A stretch of DNA of 64,000 nt. Origin: an uncultured Nitrospirota bacterium (lineage in GTDB: Bacteria; Nitrospirota; Nitrospiria; Nitrospirales; UBA8639). The position numbers and the translations under genes were made by a program. The notes under the pieces are model-generated. The model did no database searches. It worked only from the letters and a program-made list of their open reading frames with translations, and had not been told where the DNA came from. The stretch covers positions 36,213-100,212 of the forward strand of contig CAKZPV010000020.1 of assembly GCA_937139405.1 (NCBI GenBank), read 5' to 3'. Shown one piece after another: positions 46,295 to 54,831 of the stretch (position 1 is the first letter of the stretch; each line of letters begins with the position of its first letter).

Positions 46295-46963
46295 CTACTT
46301 CTTTTTATATCCCATTCGATCTAAGACTTTCATAATACGTTTTTGCAGCTTCTCATCTGCTTCACCTAAAGCCTGCGCTAATGGTTCGACAGCAGGCTTC
46401 CCTATTTTGCGCAAAATTTCTGTGGCGGATTGTCGGAGTTCATCCTCCTCGTTGACCAACAGCGGGACAACGTCAAGTACACAAGGTGCGCCAATTTTAA
46501 TCAGAGCGTCATAGGCACGTTGTCGGACATCGCCAACGTCATCATTCAACATTTCCACTAACGGCTTTACGGCCGCTTCGACCTTGAGCTCGCCTAGCAC
46601 TTCTATCGCGTGTTTGCGATTCAACCAATGTGTATCATTCAAATCCAAGAGGGCTGCATCCGCCGCTGCCACATTGGGGTCTTTTGAGCGAATACGAAAA
46701 CTTTTGACGATACGCTTGCCCTCTTCTTCCACAACACGAAGGGTCGCCCCATCACCAATTTTAATTTTTTGTAAATCCTCAATGGCTTCTTCGCTGACAT
46801 CTAGGAGGACAGTTTTCCCATCGTAGGCTAGCAATTCGACTTCAATTTGACAGGTCTCCAAATTGATCGCCGAAACTTTTTCGGTCACAAGATTAAAACC
46901 ATCTTTTTTCGTGCCTGATTTGGGGCCTATAGAAATCAGTTTTGCTGGTGCTTCATTTGCCAT
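46295..46963 (-). CDS. HEAT-repeat protein with N-terminal beta-rich domain
   Basis: The protein has 222 residues. The N-terminal half is beta-rich and of unknown type (IEVELLAYDGKTVLLDV, GDGATLRVVEEEGKRIV). The C-terminal half has about three HEAT repeats (WLNRKHAIEVLGELKVEAAV, GDVRQRAYDALIKIGAP, ELRQSATEILRKIGKPAVEP). It has no signal and is probably cytosolic. It is the last of four HEAT genes read in the same direction, 58 bp after the previous one. It likely binds another protein rather than acting as an enzyme. Confidence 0.75.
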   Translation of the reverse strand: MANEAPAKLISIGPKSGTKKDGFNLVTEKVSAINLETCQIEVELLAYDGKTVLLDVSEEAIEDLQKIKIGDGATLRVVEEEGKRIVKSFRIRSKDPNVAAADAALLDLNDTHWLNRKHAIEVLGELKVEAAVKPLVEMLNDDVGDVRQRAYDALIKIGAPCVLDVVPLLVNEEDELRQSATEILRKIGKPAVEPLAQALGEADEKLQKRIMKVLDRMGYKKK

Positions 46964-47021
46964 GATAATGATGTTTCCTCAGGTATAAAGTGAACAAAGA
47001 CAAGATAGTATTGAATAATTC

Positions 47022-47786
47022 CTATGTGGATTTCGGAGTCCAGCCTAAACTCGACAAGGCCCCTTCTGCAGTATCTCGAACCATTTCATTTTCATCTTCC
47101 AGTAAAGGAACCAATGGATCGATCGCTCGGCTATCTTTTAAACGAGCCAATGATTCGGCTGCATTGCGGCGGACCAACCAGTCTTCATCGGCTAGAGCCT
47201 CAATTAAGGGACCTATCGATTCAGGATCCCCAATTTTCCCTAATGCTTCGGCGGCATGCCGCCGCACGATCCAGTTTGAGGCGTGTAAGCCTTCGACTAA
47301 AGCAGTGGTCGCACGAGAATCGCCGAGTTTTTTTAACACGCGTGCGGCATCTTCTCGAAGGGTGGCATCCATCAAGGCATCCACTAAACCGGGCACAGCG
47401 TCTGGATGCCCAATGCGTTCCAATGCCCAAATAGCGGCCGTTTTCACTCCACCATCTTTATCATGTTTCAGTGCGTGAACAAGAGGTTCGACAGACTTTT
47501 GGGCCCGCAATTTCCCTAAGGCATTGGCGGCTTGTTCGCGGACCGACCATTCATCATCATCCTTGAGTGCTTCGATGAGTGGATCAATGGCAGGTTCCCC
47601 AATTTGAACCAACGCACTGGTTGCAGCCTCACGAATTACGCAGTCATCTTCCAAAAACATATCAATCAGCTTCGGAATAGCCTCTGACCCAACTTCTCCT
47701 AAGCGAGCGGCGGCATGATCCCGTAATGATTCGTTGTCATCCCGAAGAGCCGACAATAAGGGATCAACTTGATTCTGTTCCGTCAT
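47022..47786 (-). CDS. HEAT-repeat protein
   Basis: The protein has 254 residues made almost wholly of seven or eight HEAT repeats of the PBS-lyase type, each near 31 residues, with the unit form LxxALKDDDEWSVREQAANALG, then KxxAxxSVEPLV. An example is ASNWIVRRHAAEALGKIGDP. No other domain is present. It is the third gene of the HEAT operon; its ATG lies six bases after the previous stop. The repeats resemble CpcE/NblB-type proteins but a pigment-lyase role is not implied here, as no phycobiliprotein genes are present. Confidence 0.85.
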   Translation of the reverse strand: MTEQNQVDPLLSALRDDNESLRDHAAARLGEVGSEAIPKLIDMFLEDDCVIREAATSALVQIGEPAIDPLIEALKDDDEWSVREQAANALGKLRAQKSVEPLVHALKHDKDGGVKTAAIWALERIGHPDAVPGLVDALMDATLREDAARVLKKLGDSRATTALVEGLHASNWIVRRHAAEALGKIGDPESIGPLIEALADEDWLVRRNAAESLARLKDSRAIDPLVPLLEDENEMVRDTAEGALSSLGWTPKST

Positions 47787-47792
47787 GCAGTG

Positions 47793-48884
47793 TTACTCCT
47801 TTCCAGCCCAAGTTTCTTCATCCAGCTCCATTTGTGCAGTGGCGGCTTCCAGTTTGTCAAGGATCACCCCAGAATTATAGGAAATGAGTCCATCGCGGTC
47901 GGTTTTTAACCGCTTAAAGAGTTCAGCATGGGGTCGCAACACTTCCACATCTTTGACTTTTTCTAAGGCTTCCACGGCCAAGATGCGGAGAGGACGAATC
48001 GGAATGACCTCAATATATAACTCGACGGGCCGTGAATCGCCAATAAGTCCCAAAGATTTTAACGCATGCTCCTTGACCCCAGTGTCTTTATCTGATCGCA
48101 GCCGCTCTATTAAAGGCTCAACGGCACGAACATCCCCAATTTTACCTAAGGTATCAGCAGCGGCTTCCCGCACGATCCAGTCGTCATCGTCCAAATATTC
48201 CAAGAGAATTTCGACCGCAGGCCGACCAATGCGGTGCAATTGGATGACGGTTTCCTGTCGAACACCTTCCTTGAGTTCCGATTCGTCCACGGCTCGTAAA
48301 TCGTCAAGGAGTTGGTCAATGCGGTCACGGATTGCCCCAAGCTTGCGTAGCGTGTCGGTGGCTAGGTCGCGAAGGTTTGGATCAGACATGGCATCGACAA
48401 AGCCATCGGCTGAACGGGGGTCCAGCAACTGGGCCAAAATTTCAGCAGCGCGTTCGCGAATGGATTCATCAGGATCTTTGAGGCGTTCGGACAGTGGCCC
48501 GATAGACGTGGGAATAACCCCTAACAAGGTTGTGATGCGATCTCGAATCCGGTCATCCTGTAAATGTTCCAACAACGCAGCGGCAGTGGGTTCATCGAGA
48601 ATCCCAGCCATGTGTTCCAAGGCCTCCAGTGTGGCCTGACGAACCTCTTCGTCGTCATCTGTCATGAGCCCGGCAAGAGCGATACCAGCACGCGGGTCAC
48701 CGAGTCGTGCCAGCATTCTGATCGCTTCGATTTTATAATGCGTGGTTCCGTGCGCGATAGCTTGAATAATGGCTTCGACCGCTTTGGGCCCACCCTTCAT
48801 GCAAGTAGAGGTAGCGCGCATGCGCCGCCAATCTTCCTCGTGGTCCAACTCAGAAATGATCGTTTCGAATGTTTCTCTTGGCAT
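47793..48884 (-). CDS. HEAT-repeat protein
   Basis: The protein has 363 residues. About nine HEAT repeats cover residues 10-300 (for example IEAIRMLARLGDPRAGIALA, DESIRERAAEILAQLLDPRS, DDWIVREAAADTLGKIGDVR). The C-terminal part (VEALEKVKDVEVLRPHAELF, LDKLEAATAQMELDEE) is helical and acidic. It is soluble. It is the second gene of the operon, 14 bp after the first and six bp before the third, so all are translated from one message. Confidence 0.85.
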   Translation of the reverse strand: MPRETFETIISELDHEEDWRRMRATSTCMKGGPKAVEAIIQAIAHGTTHYKIEAIRMLARLGDPRAGIALAGLMTDDDEEVRQATLEALEHMAGILDEPTAAALLEHLQDDRIRDRITTLLGVIPTSIGPLSERLKDPDESIRERAAEILAQLLDPRSADGFVDAMSDPNLRDLATDTLRKLGAIRDRIDQLLDDLRAVDESELKEGVRQETVIQLHRIGRPAVEILLEYLDDDDWIVREAAADTLGKIGDVRAVEPLIERLRSDKDTGVKEHALKSLGLIGDSRPVELYIEVIPIRPLRILAVEALEKVKDVEVLRPHAELFKRLKTDRDGLISYNSGVILDKLEAATAQMELDEETWAGKE

Positions 48885-48898
48885 TGGGACTCAATCGG

Positions 48899-50005
48899 TT
48901 AAAGGCGCATTTGTCCCGGCCGCCAGCCGAGATGGGAAAGGGATTCCAACACATGCCGACGCAGATTGTCATTCTTTGTGGCTTTCAGAAGCTGAAGCAA
49001 GGGTGTCTTGGCCGCTGAGCCAAAATGCGTCAAGGCTTCGGCGGCCTCTTGACGAAGCAATGTGCTCTGCAATGCCTGCATAAGCACCGGAACCACCTGG
49101 GGATCGCCTATGTTGGCCAGTGCCTTCACCGCAGCCTCTAATGGAGGGAGCTCTTCTTTGTATTGGGGGTCGGTACAGCCTTCCATGCGGTCTTCATACG
49201 CATCAGCTGGAAGCGATTGAACAAGCTCCATTAAGGGAGGCAGTGCTTCAACAGCTTGCAAATTCCCTAGGGCCTCAATAGCTTTTAGCTGTAATGAAGG
49301 TGTGGTGAGTGAATCCAATAACAGAGGAATAGCATGGGCATTACCGATTTGTCCCAAGGCTCTCACGGCATCTTGCCTGACAGCAGAGTCGGAATCATTT
49401 GCCACAAGATTCATCAAGGGTGCCACGGCAACCTGAGGTTTCAAGAGAGACAAGGCCTCAATGGCTCGCAAACGAATCCGCCAATTTGGGTCCTGTAGTC
49501 CTTTCAGGAGTGGGGGAACACAGGCCTCGCCAATGGCTTGAATCGCACGGCAGGCTTCATCTCGAACCGCCGGGACTTTATCTTGAAGAAGTAAAATTAA
49601 GGTCTCAATCGAACGAGGATCTTTAATTCGGGCCAGCCCTTTTGCCGCAGACATGCGGACAATCCAATTGGGATTGAGCAGAGCTGAGAGTAAGGGCTCA
49701 AAGACCTGTTCATCAGCAATTGTTCCAAGAATCGAGGCTGCGATTTCTTGGACTTGAAGATTCGGATCATTGAGGCAAAAACCCAAAGATAGTACAGCCG
49801 GTTGCCCAAGAGCTGTTAAAGAGGTTGCCGCAGCTTCTCGAACGGCACGATCCGAGTCTCGGAGAAGACGAATTAACGGTTGGACACTTCGAGGATCGCC
49901 AAATTGACCGAGAGCCACCGCTGCATCTTCCCGAACGCCCCAGTCCTCATCATCCAATGCGGCAATATGTTCTGCTACGGAATCAGTCATGTCAGTTTGT
50001 GCCAA
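48899..50005 (-). CDS. HEAT-repeat protein
   Basis: The protein has 368 residues with about eleven HEAT repeats, starting with LDDEDWGVREDAAVALGQFG and ending with LRRHVLESLSHLGWRPGQM. The tail LSHLGW recurs in the neighbour at 47022 (SSLGWTP) and in the separate HEAT protein at 54832 (LDQLGWQP), so these share a common C-cap. It is the first gene of the operon. No signal or membrane segment is seen. It is probably a cytosolic scaffold. Confidence 0.85.
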   Translation of the reverse strand: MAQTDMTDSVAEHIAALDDEDWGVREDAAVALGQFGDPRSVQPLIRLLRDSDRAVREAAATSLTALGQPAVLSLGFCLNDPNLQVQEIAASILGTIADEQVFEPLLSALLNPNWIVRMSAAKGLARIKDPRSIETLILLLQDKVPAVRDEACRAIQAIGEACVPPLLKGLQDPNWRIRLRAIEALSLLKPQVAVAPLMNLVANDSDSAVRQDAVRALGQIGNAHAIPLLLDSLTTPSLQLKAIEALGNLQAVEALPPLMELVQSLPADAYEDRMEGCTDPQYKEELPPLEAAVKALANIGDPQVVPVLMQALQSTLLRQEAAEALTHFGSAAKTPLLQLLKATKNDNLRRHVLESLSHLGWRPGQMRL

Positions 50006-50148
50006 AGTAATGATTTAGGCTCCTTTTTCTTGAATGCAAAGGGGGCCTATTAACCCCTAGGGAAAACCCGAATGTCGACGTTACCACACGATTTTTTGGG
50101 CGGTCAATTGGAGGCAGGGGGACGGCGGAAGGAAAGATATTAGTCTTG

Positions 50149-50514
50149 TTAGGCGGATCGAAAGACGGCTAAGAGGTCACTTAACGCCAACATTTTTACT
50201 CGCAAGACTTCCCGTTCCGTATGGAGAATACGGGACTGGTCTCCACTGCCAGGATTCTTGAGGAAATCCTGACACATGGCCGTGATCCGTTGAAACTCGA
50301 CTTCGGCTTTGTCTTTCACCACTCGGTTCGTGGCCAATAGCTCAACAACTTGATCATGGGTGGTGGCCAAATGTTGTTGAAATTCCTGTTCGGGAAGAGA
50401 TCGTCGGTGTTCTTCATCCAAACAGCGATCAATGTATTGACCCAGAAACACATAGAACCGGAGCATTGTTTCGGTCGTCGTAATATGGGGTAAGTTGGAT
50501 TCTTGTTCAGCCAT
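50149..50514 (-). CDS. Helical protein of unknown function
   Basis: The protein has 121 residues and is almost entirely alpha-helical by composition (TMLRFYVFLGQYIDRCLDEE, EFQQHLATTHDQVVELLATN, SRILHTEREVLRVKMLALSD). No signal, membrane segment or known motif is visible. It lies 143 bp upstream of the HEAT operon on the same strand and might share its promoter. I do not recognise the family. Confidence 0.55.
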   Translation of the reverse strand: MAEQESNLPHITTTETMLRFYVFLGQYIDRCLDEEHRRSLPEQEFQQHLATTHDQVVELLATNRVVKDKAEVEFQRITAMCQDFLKNPGSGDQSRILHTEREVLRVKMLALSDLLAVFRSA

Positions 50515-50687
50515 TGGAACTCCTTACATAATCTTTTCGTGAGAAGGTCTGTTCATCAAGAGAGGATAGAGCAGATAGATCTATTGAGCAAGGGTAGCGA
50601 GAACAGTTTGAAATCTGCGAGGTTGATCAGTTCACACCTGTGAGGTTTAATTGTTGATGGTATTTAGGCCAGAGTCGATGAGCCACC

Positions 50688-50987
50688 CTAACGTTCATAG
50701 GTTGCAATAATCGTGGTATTCGTAACCGATTTATCAAAATACTTTTGCCTGACCTTGAGGTACTCATCGTATGAAAAGAATGAATCTCTTGAGTCTTTGT
50801 TGGGAAAACAAATCGTAAATACGCGATTGATCGGGGCCTTGGTCTGAGACTTAAGAACTTCAGAAACTTTGAAATCGTAGTTAAAGCCCCCGCCATAGCT
50901 TTCAAGAATAGGCGTCATCTCATCGCGATAGGATTGATACCCATCCTCATCCACTACATGTAACCCGACCAGCATTTCATGCGCCAT
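50688..50987 (-). CDS. DUF1330/NIPSNAP-like small protein
   Basis: The protein has 99 residues with the pattern of a ferredoxin-like dimeric alpha/beta-barrel: LVGLHVVDEDGYQSYRDEMT, ILESYGGGFNYDFKVSEV, RVFTICFPNKDSRDSFFSYD, EYLKVRQKYFDKSV. DUF1330 proteins have this shape and no proven reaction. AAAGGTGA precedes the ATG. The gene is alone by spacing, between the betaine transporter and the helical protein. Confidence 0.6.
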   Translation of the reverse strand: MAHEMLVGLHVVDEDGYQSYRDEMTPILESYGGGFNYDFKVSEVLKSQTKAPINRVFTICFPNKDSRDSFFSYDEYLKVRQKYFDKSVTNTTIIATYER

Positions 50988-51129
50988 ATCATTTCACCTT
51001 TGAAAAACTATAATCATTAAAGTAGCCGGTTTCGCCACGGCTGACGAGGTCCTTTTGCTGAAACAAAAGGACCACACCTCAAGGTGTCACCGAGAAATAC
51101 GGATAAAAATCAATTTGAATCACTGTAGC

Positions 51130-52620
51130 TTACCTTCGGACTTCTTCCTTAAAAGATTTCAAGAGAGAAATGATGAGAATGATGATAACGAAGACGAAGG
51201 GAAAGGCGGCGAGGATGGCGCCAGTTTGAAGGCCTTTGAGTCCACCGGACCATAATAAAATGGCGGCTGCAAGCGATTGGATCACACCCCAGGTCAATTT
51301 GATGTGGTTTGGAGGGTTGAGGCTGCCGTTGGTGGTGAGCGTCCCAAGCACGAAGGTGGCGGAATCGGCTGAGGTGATGAAAAATGTGCCAATCAAAAAG
51401 ATGGCAATGAGGGACATGATCGTGCCCATGGGATATTGCTCTAAGACGGTGAACAGCAATACTTCCATGCCTTGTTGGTCCATGACCTCCTTTAATGGCA
51501 CGTTCTGAAAGAGTTCCAAGGCAATGCCAGTTCCGCCGAAGACCGTAAACCAAAAAGCACAAAAGAGTGAGGGAACCAGTAGCACGCCCAATACAAATTG
51601 GCGGACAGTCCGACCTTTAGAAATTCTGGCGATGAAGGTGCCCACAAACGGGGCCCAGGCAATCCACCAAGCCCAGTAAAAGAGTGTCCAATCGTGAATC
51701 CAGGAGGAGTCCCTAAACGGCGCCAGGTTCAAACTCATCGTCGGGAGGTTTTGGAGGTAGTGCCCTACGGTAGATGGGAAAATCGTCATGATGAAGTGAG
51801 TAGGTCCGAGAAACAACAAAAAACAGAGGAGGGATAGCGCAAGAATCATATTCAAATTGCTGAGATATTTGATCCCCCGATGCAAGCCTGTTTGCGCAGA
51901 GAGCATGAATAAGATGGTCACAATGGCGATTAGTGTTAATTGAGTACCTAGCGTATTGGCGATGCCAAAGACATAGGAAAGTCCTCCGCTGATTTGCACT
52001 GCGCCAAATCCTAATGACGTGGCCACTCCAAAAACGGTCGCAAATACGGCCACCACATCCACAGCAGTGCCTAAAGGTCCTATAGAATTCTTGCCTAACA
52101 CAGGTTGGCAGGCAAGGCTAAATAGGCCTGGTGTTCCTCGACGAAATTGAAAGTACGCGAGTGCTAATCCCACCATTGTATAAATGCCCCACGGGTGTAG
52201 GCCCCAATGGAAAAATGAATATTGAAGGGCGAGCCGAGCGGCTTCAGATGTCCGTCCTTCCCCCATGGGAGGAGTATGAAAATGGGACGTTGGTTCGGCC
52301 ACACCCCAAAAAACAAGCCCGATTCCCATCCCTGCACAAAAGAGCATGGCAAACCAGGTGAGAAGGTTGAATTCTGGCTTGGCTCCGTCCGGGCCAAGAA
52401 GGATATTGCCGTAACGAGAAAAGATCAGGCAGAGGGCCGCAATTAAGAAACCAGAGGCAGAGAGTACATACAGCCAACCAAACGTATCCAAAAGGGACTT
52501 TTGGAGTGCGCCGGTAATTTTGGCCAAATGTTCTGGGGCCAATCCACCCCATAGCAGGAAGAGAAACGCGAGGGCGCAGGAGATGTTAAAGACCAGGGTG
52601 GTGGATTTGAGAGAGTTCAT
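51130..52620 (-). CDS. BCCT-family betaine/choline/carnitine transporter
   Basis: The protein has 496 residues and twelve hydrophobic segments. The signature in TM2-TM4 (FCAGMGIGLVFWGVAEPTSH) and FYWAWWIAWAPFVGTFIARI in TM8 are those of BCCT carriers. The latter is the Trp-rich box that holds the quaternary ammonium substrate. Uptake is driven by Na+ or H+. The C-terminal tail is very short, so osmotic gating by a long tail as in BetP is unlikely. It is divergent from the glycine betaine synthase gene, which fits import and synthesis of the same solute. Confidence 0.92.
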   Translation of the reverse strand: MNSLKSTTLVFNISCALAFLFLLWGGLAPEHLAKITGALQKSLLDTFGWLYVLSASGFLIAALCLIFSRYGNILLGPDGAKPEFNLLTWFAMLFCAGMGIGLVFWGVAEPTSHFHTPPMGEGRTSEAARLALQYSFFHWGLHPWGIYTMVGLALAYFQFRRGTPGLFSLACQPVLGKNSIGPLGTAVDVVAVFATVFGVATSLGFGAVQISGGLSYVFGIANTLGTQLTLIAIVTILFMLSAQTGLHRGIKYLSNLNMILALSLLCFLLFLGPTHFIMTIFPSTVGHYLQNLPTMSLNLAPFRDSSWIHDWTLFYWAWWIAWAPFVGTFIARISKGRTVRQFVLGVLLVPSLFCAFWFTVFGGTGIALELFQNVPLKEVMDQQGMEVLLFTVLEQYPMGTIMSLIAIFLIGTFFITSADSATFVLGTLTTNGSLNPPNHIKLTWGVIQSLAAAILLWSGGLKGLQTGAILAAFPFVFVIIILIISLLKSFKEEVRR

Positions 52621-53094
52621 GGAAAGAGGGGATCTATGTTAGAGGAGCCTAGCCCTACCATAATTAACCATCGTGGACAAGGAATTTGGGTTGGAATATC
52701 TGAGATTGTCAGATGAGCGGCGCTCTATTTTGGGAAATTATTGATGTAAGGGCGACTGTAGAGAAACAGTAAAAATACTAGGTAATTAAAATATTTCTGT
52801 GTGTTTTGCAATGTCTTTGTAGGGACTTAATTGCCCAAAAGGGGTTGCTCTGCTGAGCATAAAGGGTTAGATTCAAGTCCTCTTCGGTAAAAAAACGGGC
52901 TTTCCAATTGCTAGTAAGAGAAGTTCGGAGACCCTTTTTATTGCCTGTTATTTAAGGAAAAGTATAGGGATTGTGCATACGAGCGTGCCTTCCTTTAGCC
53001 TTTCCCAGTCAACACAATAGTTGCCTTTTCCTCATTGTACTTCCCTGTAATCAAGGTGAGGGGGGATGGCAGCGTTTCTTAGGAGGTTGTTCCC
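52621..53094. other. Shared regulatory region of the betaine genes
   Basis: This 474-bp gap separates the divergent transporter and methyltransferase genes and must contain both promoters. TTGCCT (52941) and TATAGG (52963) are a weak candidate pair towards the methyltransferase, spaced by 16 bp. AGGAGG at 53081-53086 is its ribosome-binding site. No RNA gene or riboswitch is recognised. Confidence 0.45.
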
Positions 53095-54756
53095 ATGGGT
53101 AAGAAACAAGCATATGGTGATAATCCTATCGCCAAACGAAAAACCGATTTGTACAAAGAGGAATATGTCCATAGTTTTGTGCAAAAGTGGGACGATTTAA
53201 TCGACTGGGACGCTCGCGCCTCGAGTGAAGGTGACTTTTTCATCCGACTCTTAAAAGAGCGGGGCGTCAAACGTGTATTGGACGTGGCAACAGGAACGGG
53301 GTTTCACTCGATTCGGCTTATGCGAGCTGGGTTCGATGTCACCAGTGCCGATGGCAGTCCGGAAATGTTAGCGAGGGCCTTTGAAAATGCGCGGAGAGCG
53401 GGTTTTATCATGCAGACCATTCATGCTGATTGGCGTTGGTTGAGCCGTGATATTCATTACAAATATGATGCTGTTATATGCCTAGGTAATTCTTTGACTC
53501 ATCTTTTTGCGGAACAAGATCGACGAAAAGCGCTGGCGGAATTTTACACCGCTTTGAGACATGATGGAGTGCTCATTTTGGATCAGCGTAATTATGACGG
53601 CATTTTAGACAATGGGTTTACCTCGAAGCATGTCTATTATTATTGCGGGGATAACGTCAGTGCCGAGCCTGAATATGTGGATGAAGGGCTGGCCAGGTTT
53701 CGCTATACTTTTCCTGATAAGGAAGTCTTTCATTTAAATATGTACCCACTGCGAAAAGAATACACCCGTCGTCTCATGAATGAAGTCGGGTTTCAGCAGG
53801 TCAAAACCTATGGGGATTTCCAAGAAACCCATAAGGTAGAGGATCCAGATTTTTATGTGCATGTGGCCGAAAAACTCTATAAAAATGAGGAAAGGTCAGC
53901 TTCAACCAAAGTCAATTCAGGAAGTCAGTTGTATTCATCTACTGTGGATACTGCCCGCGAATATTACAACAGTACTGATGCAGATCGATTTTATGCCACA
54001 ATTTGGGGTGGTGAAGATATTCACATTGGACTATACGATTCTGATAACGATTCGATTGTTGATGCCAGCCGACGGACGGTGGAAAAAATGGCGTCGTCCG
54101 TCAAGAATCTTGATTCGAAAACTCGCGTTTTGGATATCGGATCAGGGTACGGAGGTTCAGCCCGTTATCTTGTGAAAAAATATGGGTGCCAGGTGGGTTG
54201 CTTGAATTTGAGTGACATTCAGAACAAACGGAATCGAGAACTTAATCAGAAAGAGGGTATTAGCTTGGCGATTAATGTCATCGATGGCAGCTTTGAGGAT
54301 ATTCCGCTCCCTGATGGGAGTGTTGATTTAGTCTGGTCTCAAGATGCTATTTTACATAGTGGAGACCGAAAAAAAGTCTTTGAAGAGGTCGCCAGGGTCT
54401 TGGCCAAGGGTGGGCAGTTTATTTTCACTGATCCTATGCAAAGCGTGAAGTGTCCCAAAAAAGTCTTGCAACCGATTCTTGATCGCATCCATTTAGATTC
54501 CTTGGGATCTATTGAATATTATCAACAATTGGCCAAAGATCTTGGATTGAAAGAAGTCGGGATAGCGGATTTATCCAAGAATTTGCCAACCCACTATTCT
54601 CGGGTTCGGCAAGAGCTTGTGGAGCAATACAACACGCTTAATCGTGTGTGCGCGGAAGATTATCTGACCAATATGAAAGTCGGGCTACAGCATTGGGTGG
54701 ATGCCGGCATGGCCGGGCATTTGACCTGGGGTATCTTACAGTTTCAAAAAGACTAG
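53095..54756 (+). CDS. Fused glycine/sarcosine and dimethylglycine N-methyltransferase (glycine betaine synthesis)
   Basis: The protein has 553 residues with two methyltransferase domains. The first (about 1-265) is glycine/sarcosine N-methyltransferase: DLIDWDARASSEGDFFIRLL and VLDVATGTGFHSIRLM. The second (about 280-553) is sarcosine/dimethylglycine N-methyltransferase: FYATIWGGEDIHIGLYD, VLDIGSGYGGSARYLV and DLVWSQDAILHSGDR. Together they add three methyl groups from SAM to glycine and give betaine. Fused forms are known from halophiles. The AGGAGG site is strong. The product is cytosolic. The neighbouring BCCT carrier supports a role in salt stress. Confidence 0.92.
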   Translation: MGKKQAYGDNPIAKRKTDLYKEEYVHSFVQKWDDLIDWDARASSEGDFFIRLLKERGVKRVLDVATGTGFHSIRLMRAGFDVTSADGSPEMLARAFENARRAGFIMQTIHADWRWLSRDIHYKYDAVICLGNSLTHLFAEQDRRKALAEFYTALRHDGVLILDQRNYDGILDNGFTSKHVYYYCGDNVSAEPEYVDEGLARFRYTFPDKEVFHLNMYPLRKEYTRRLMNEVGFQQVKTYGDFQETHKVEDPDFYVHVAEKLYKNEERSASTKVNSGSQLYSSTVDTAREYYNSTDADRFYATIWGGEDIHIGLYDSDNDSIVDASRRTVEKMASSVKNLDSKTRVLDIGSGYGGSARYLVKKYGCQVGCLNLSDIQNKRNRELNQKEGISLAINVIDGSFEDIPLPDGSVDLVWSQDAILHSGDRKKVFEEVARVLAKGGQFIFTDPMQSVKCPKKVLQPILDRIHLDSLGSIEYYQQLAKDLGLKEVGIADLSKNLPTHYSRVRQELVEQYNTLNRVCAEDYLTNMKVGLQHWVDAGMAGHLTWGILQFQKD

Positions 54757-54772
54757 ACGGTTTGGTCTTTTT
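54746..54772 (+). terminator. Terminator at the end of the betaine synthase gene
   Basis: AAAAAGAC (54746-54753) pairs with GTCTTTTT (54765-54772) around the stop codon. The A-run/T-run stem can work in both directions between the converging genes. Confidence 0.5.
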
Positions 54773-54831
54773 AGGTGAAAACAAAGGATCAGATAGGACG
54801 GAGTCGAACGATATTTGAGAGCCTACTGAGT

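Noticed and set aside
46295..50005. Phycobilin lyase function for the HEAT proteins
   Set aside because: The repeats resemble PBS-lyase HEAT units, but there are no phycobiliprotein genes and this repeat type is common in unrelated scaffolds.
52850..52900. GATTCAAGTCCTCTTCGG resembling a tRNA 3' half
   Set aside because: No matching acceptor, D or anticodon arm could be built upstream, so it is not a tRNA; too short to claim an integration scar.
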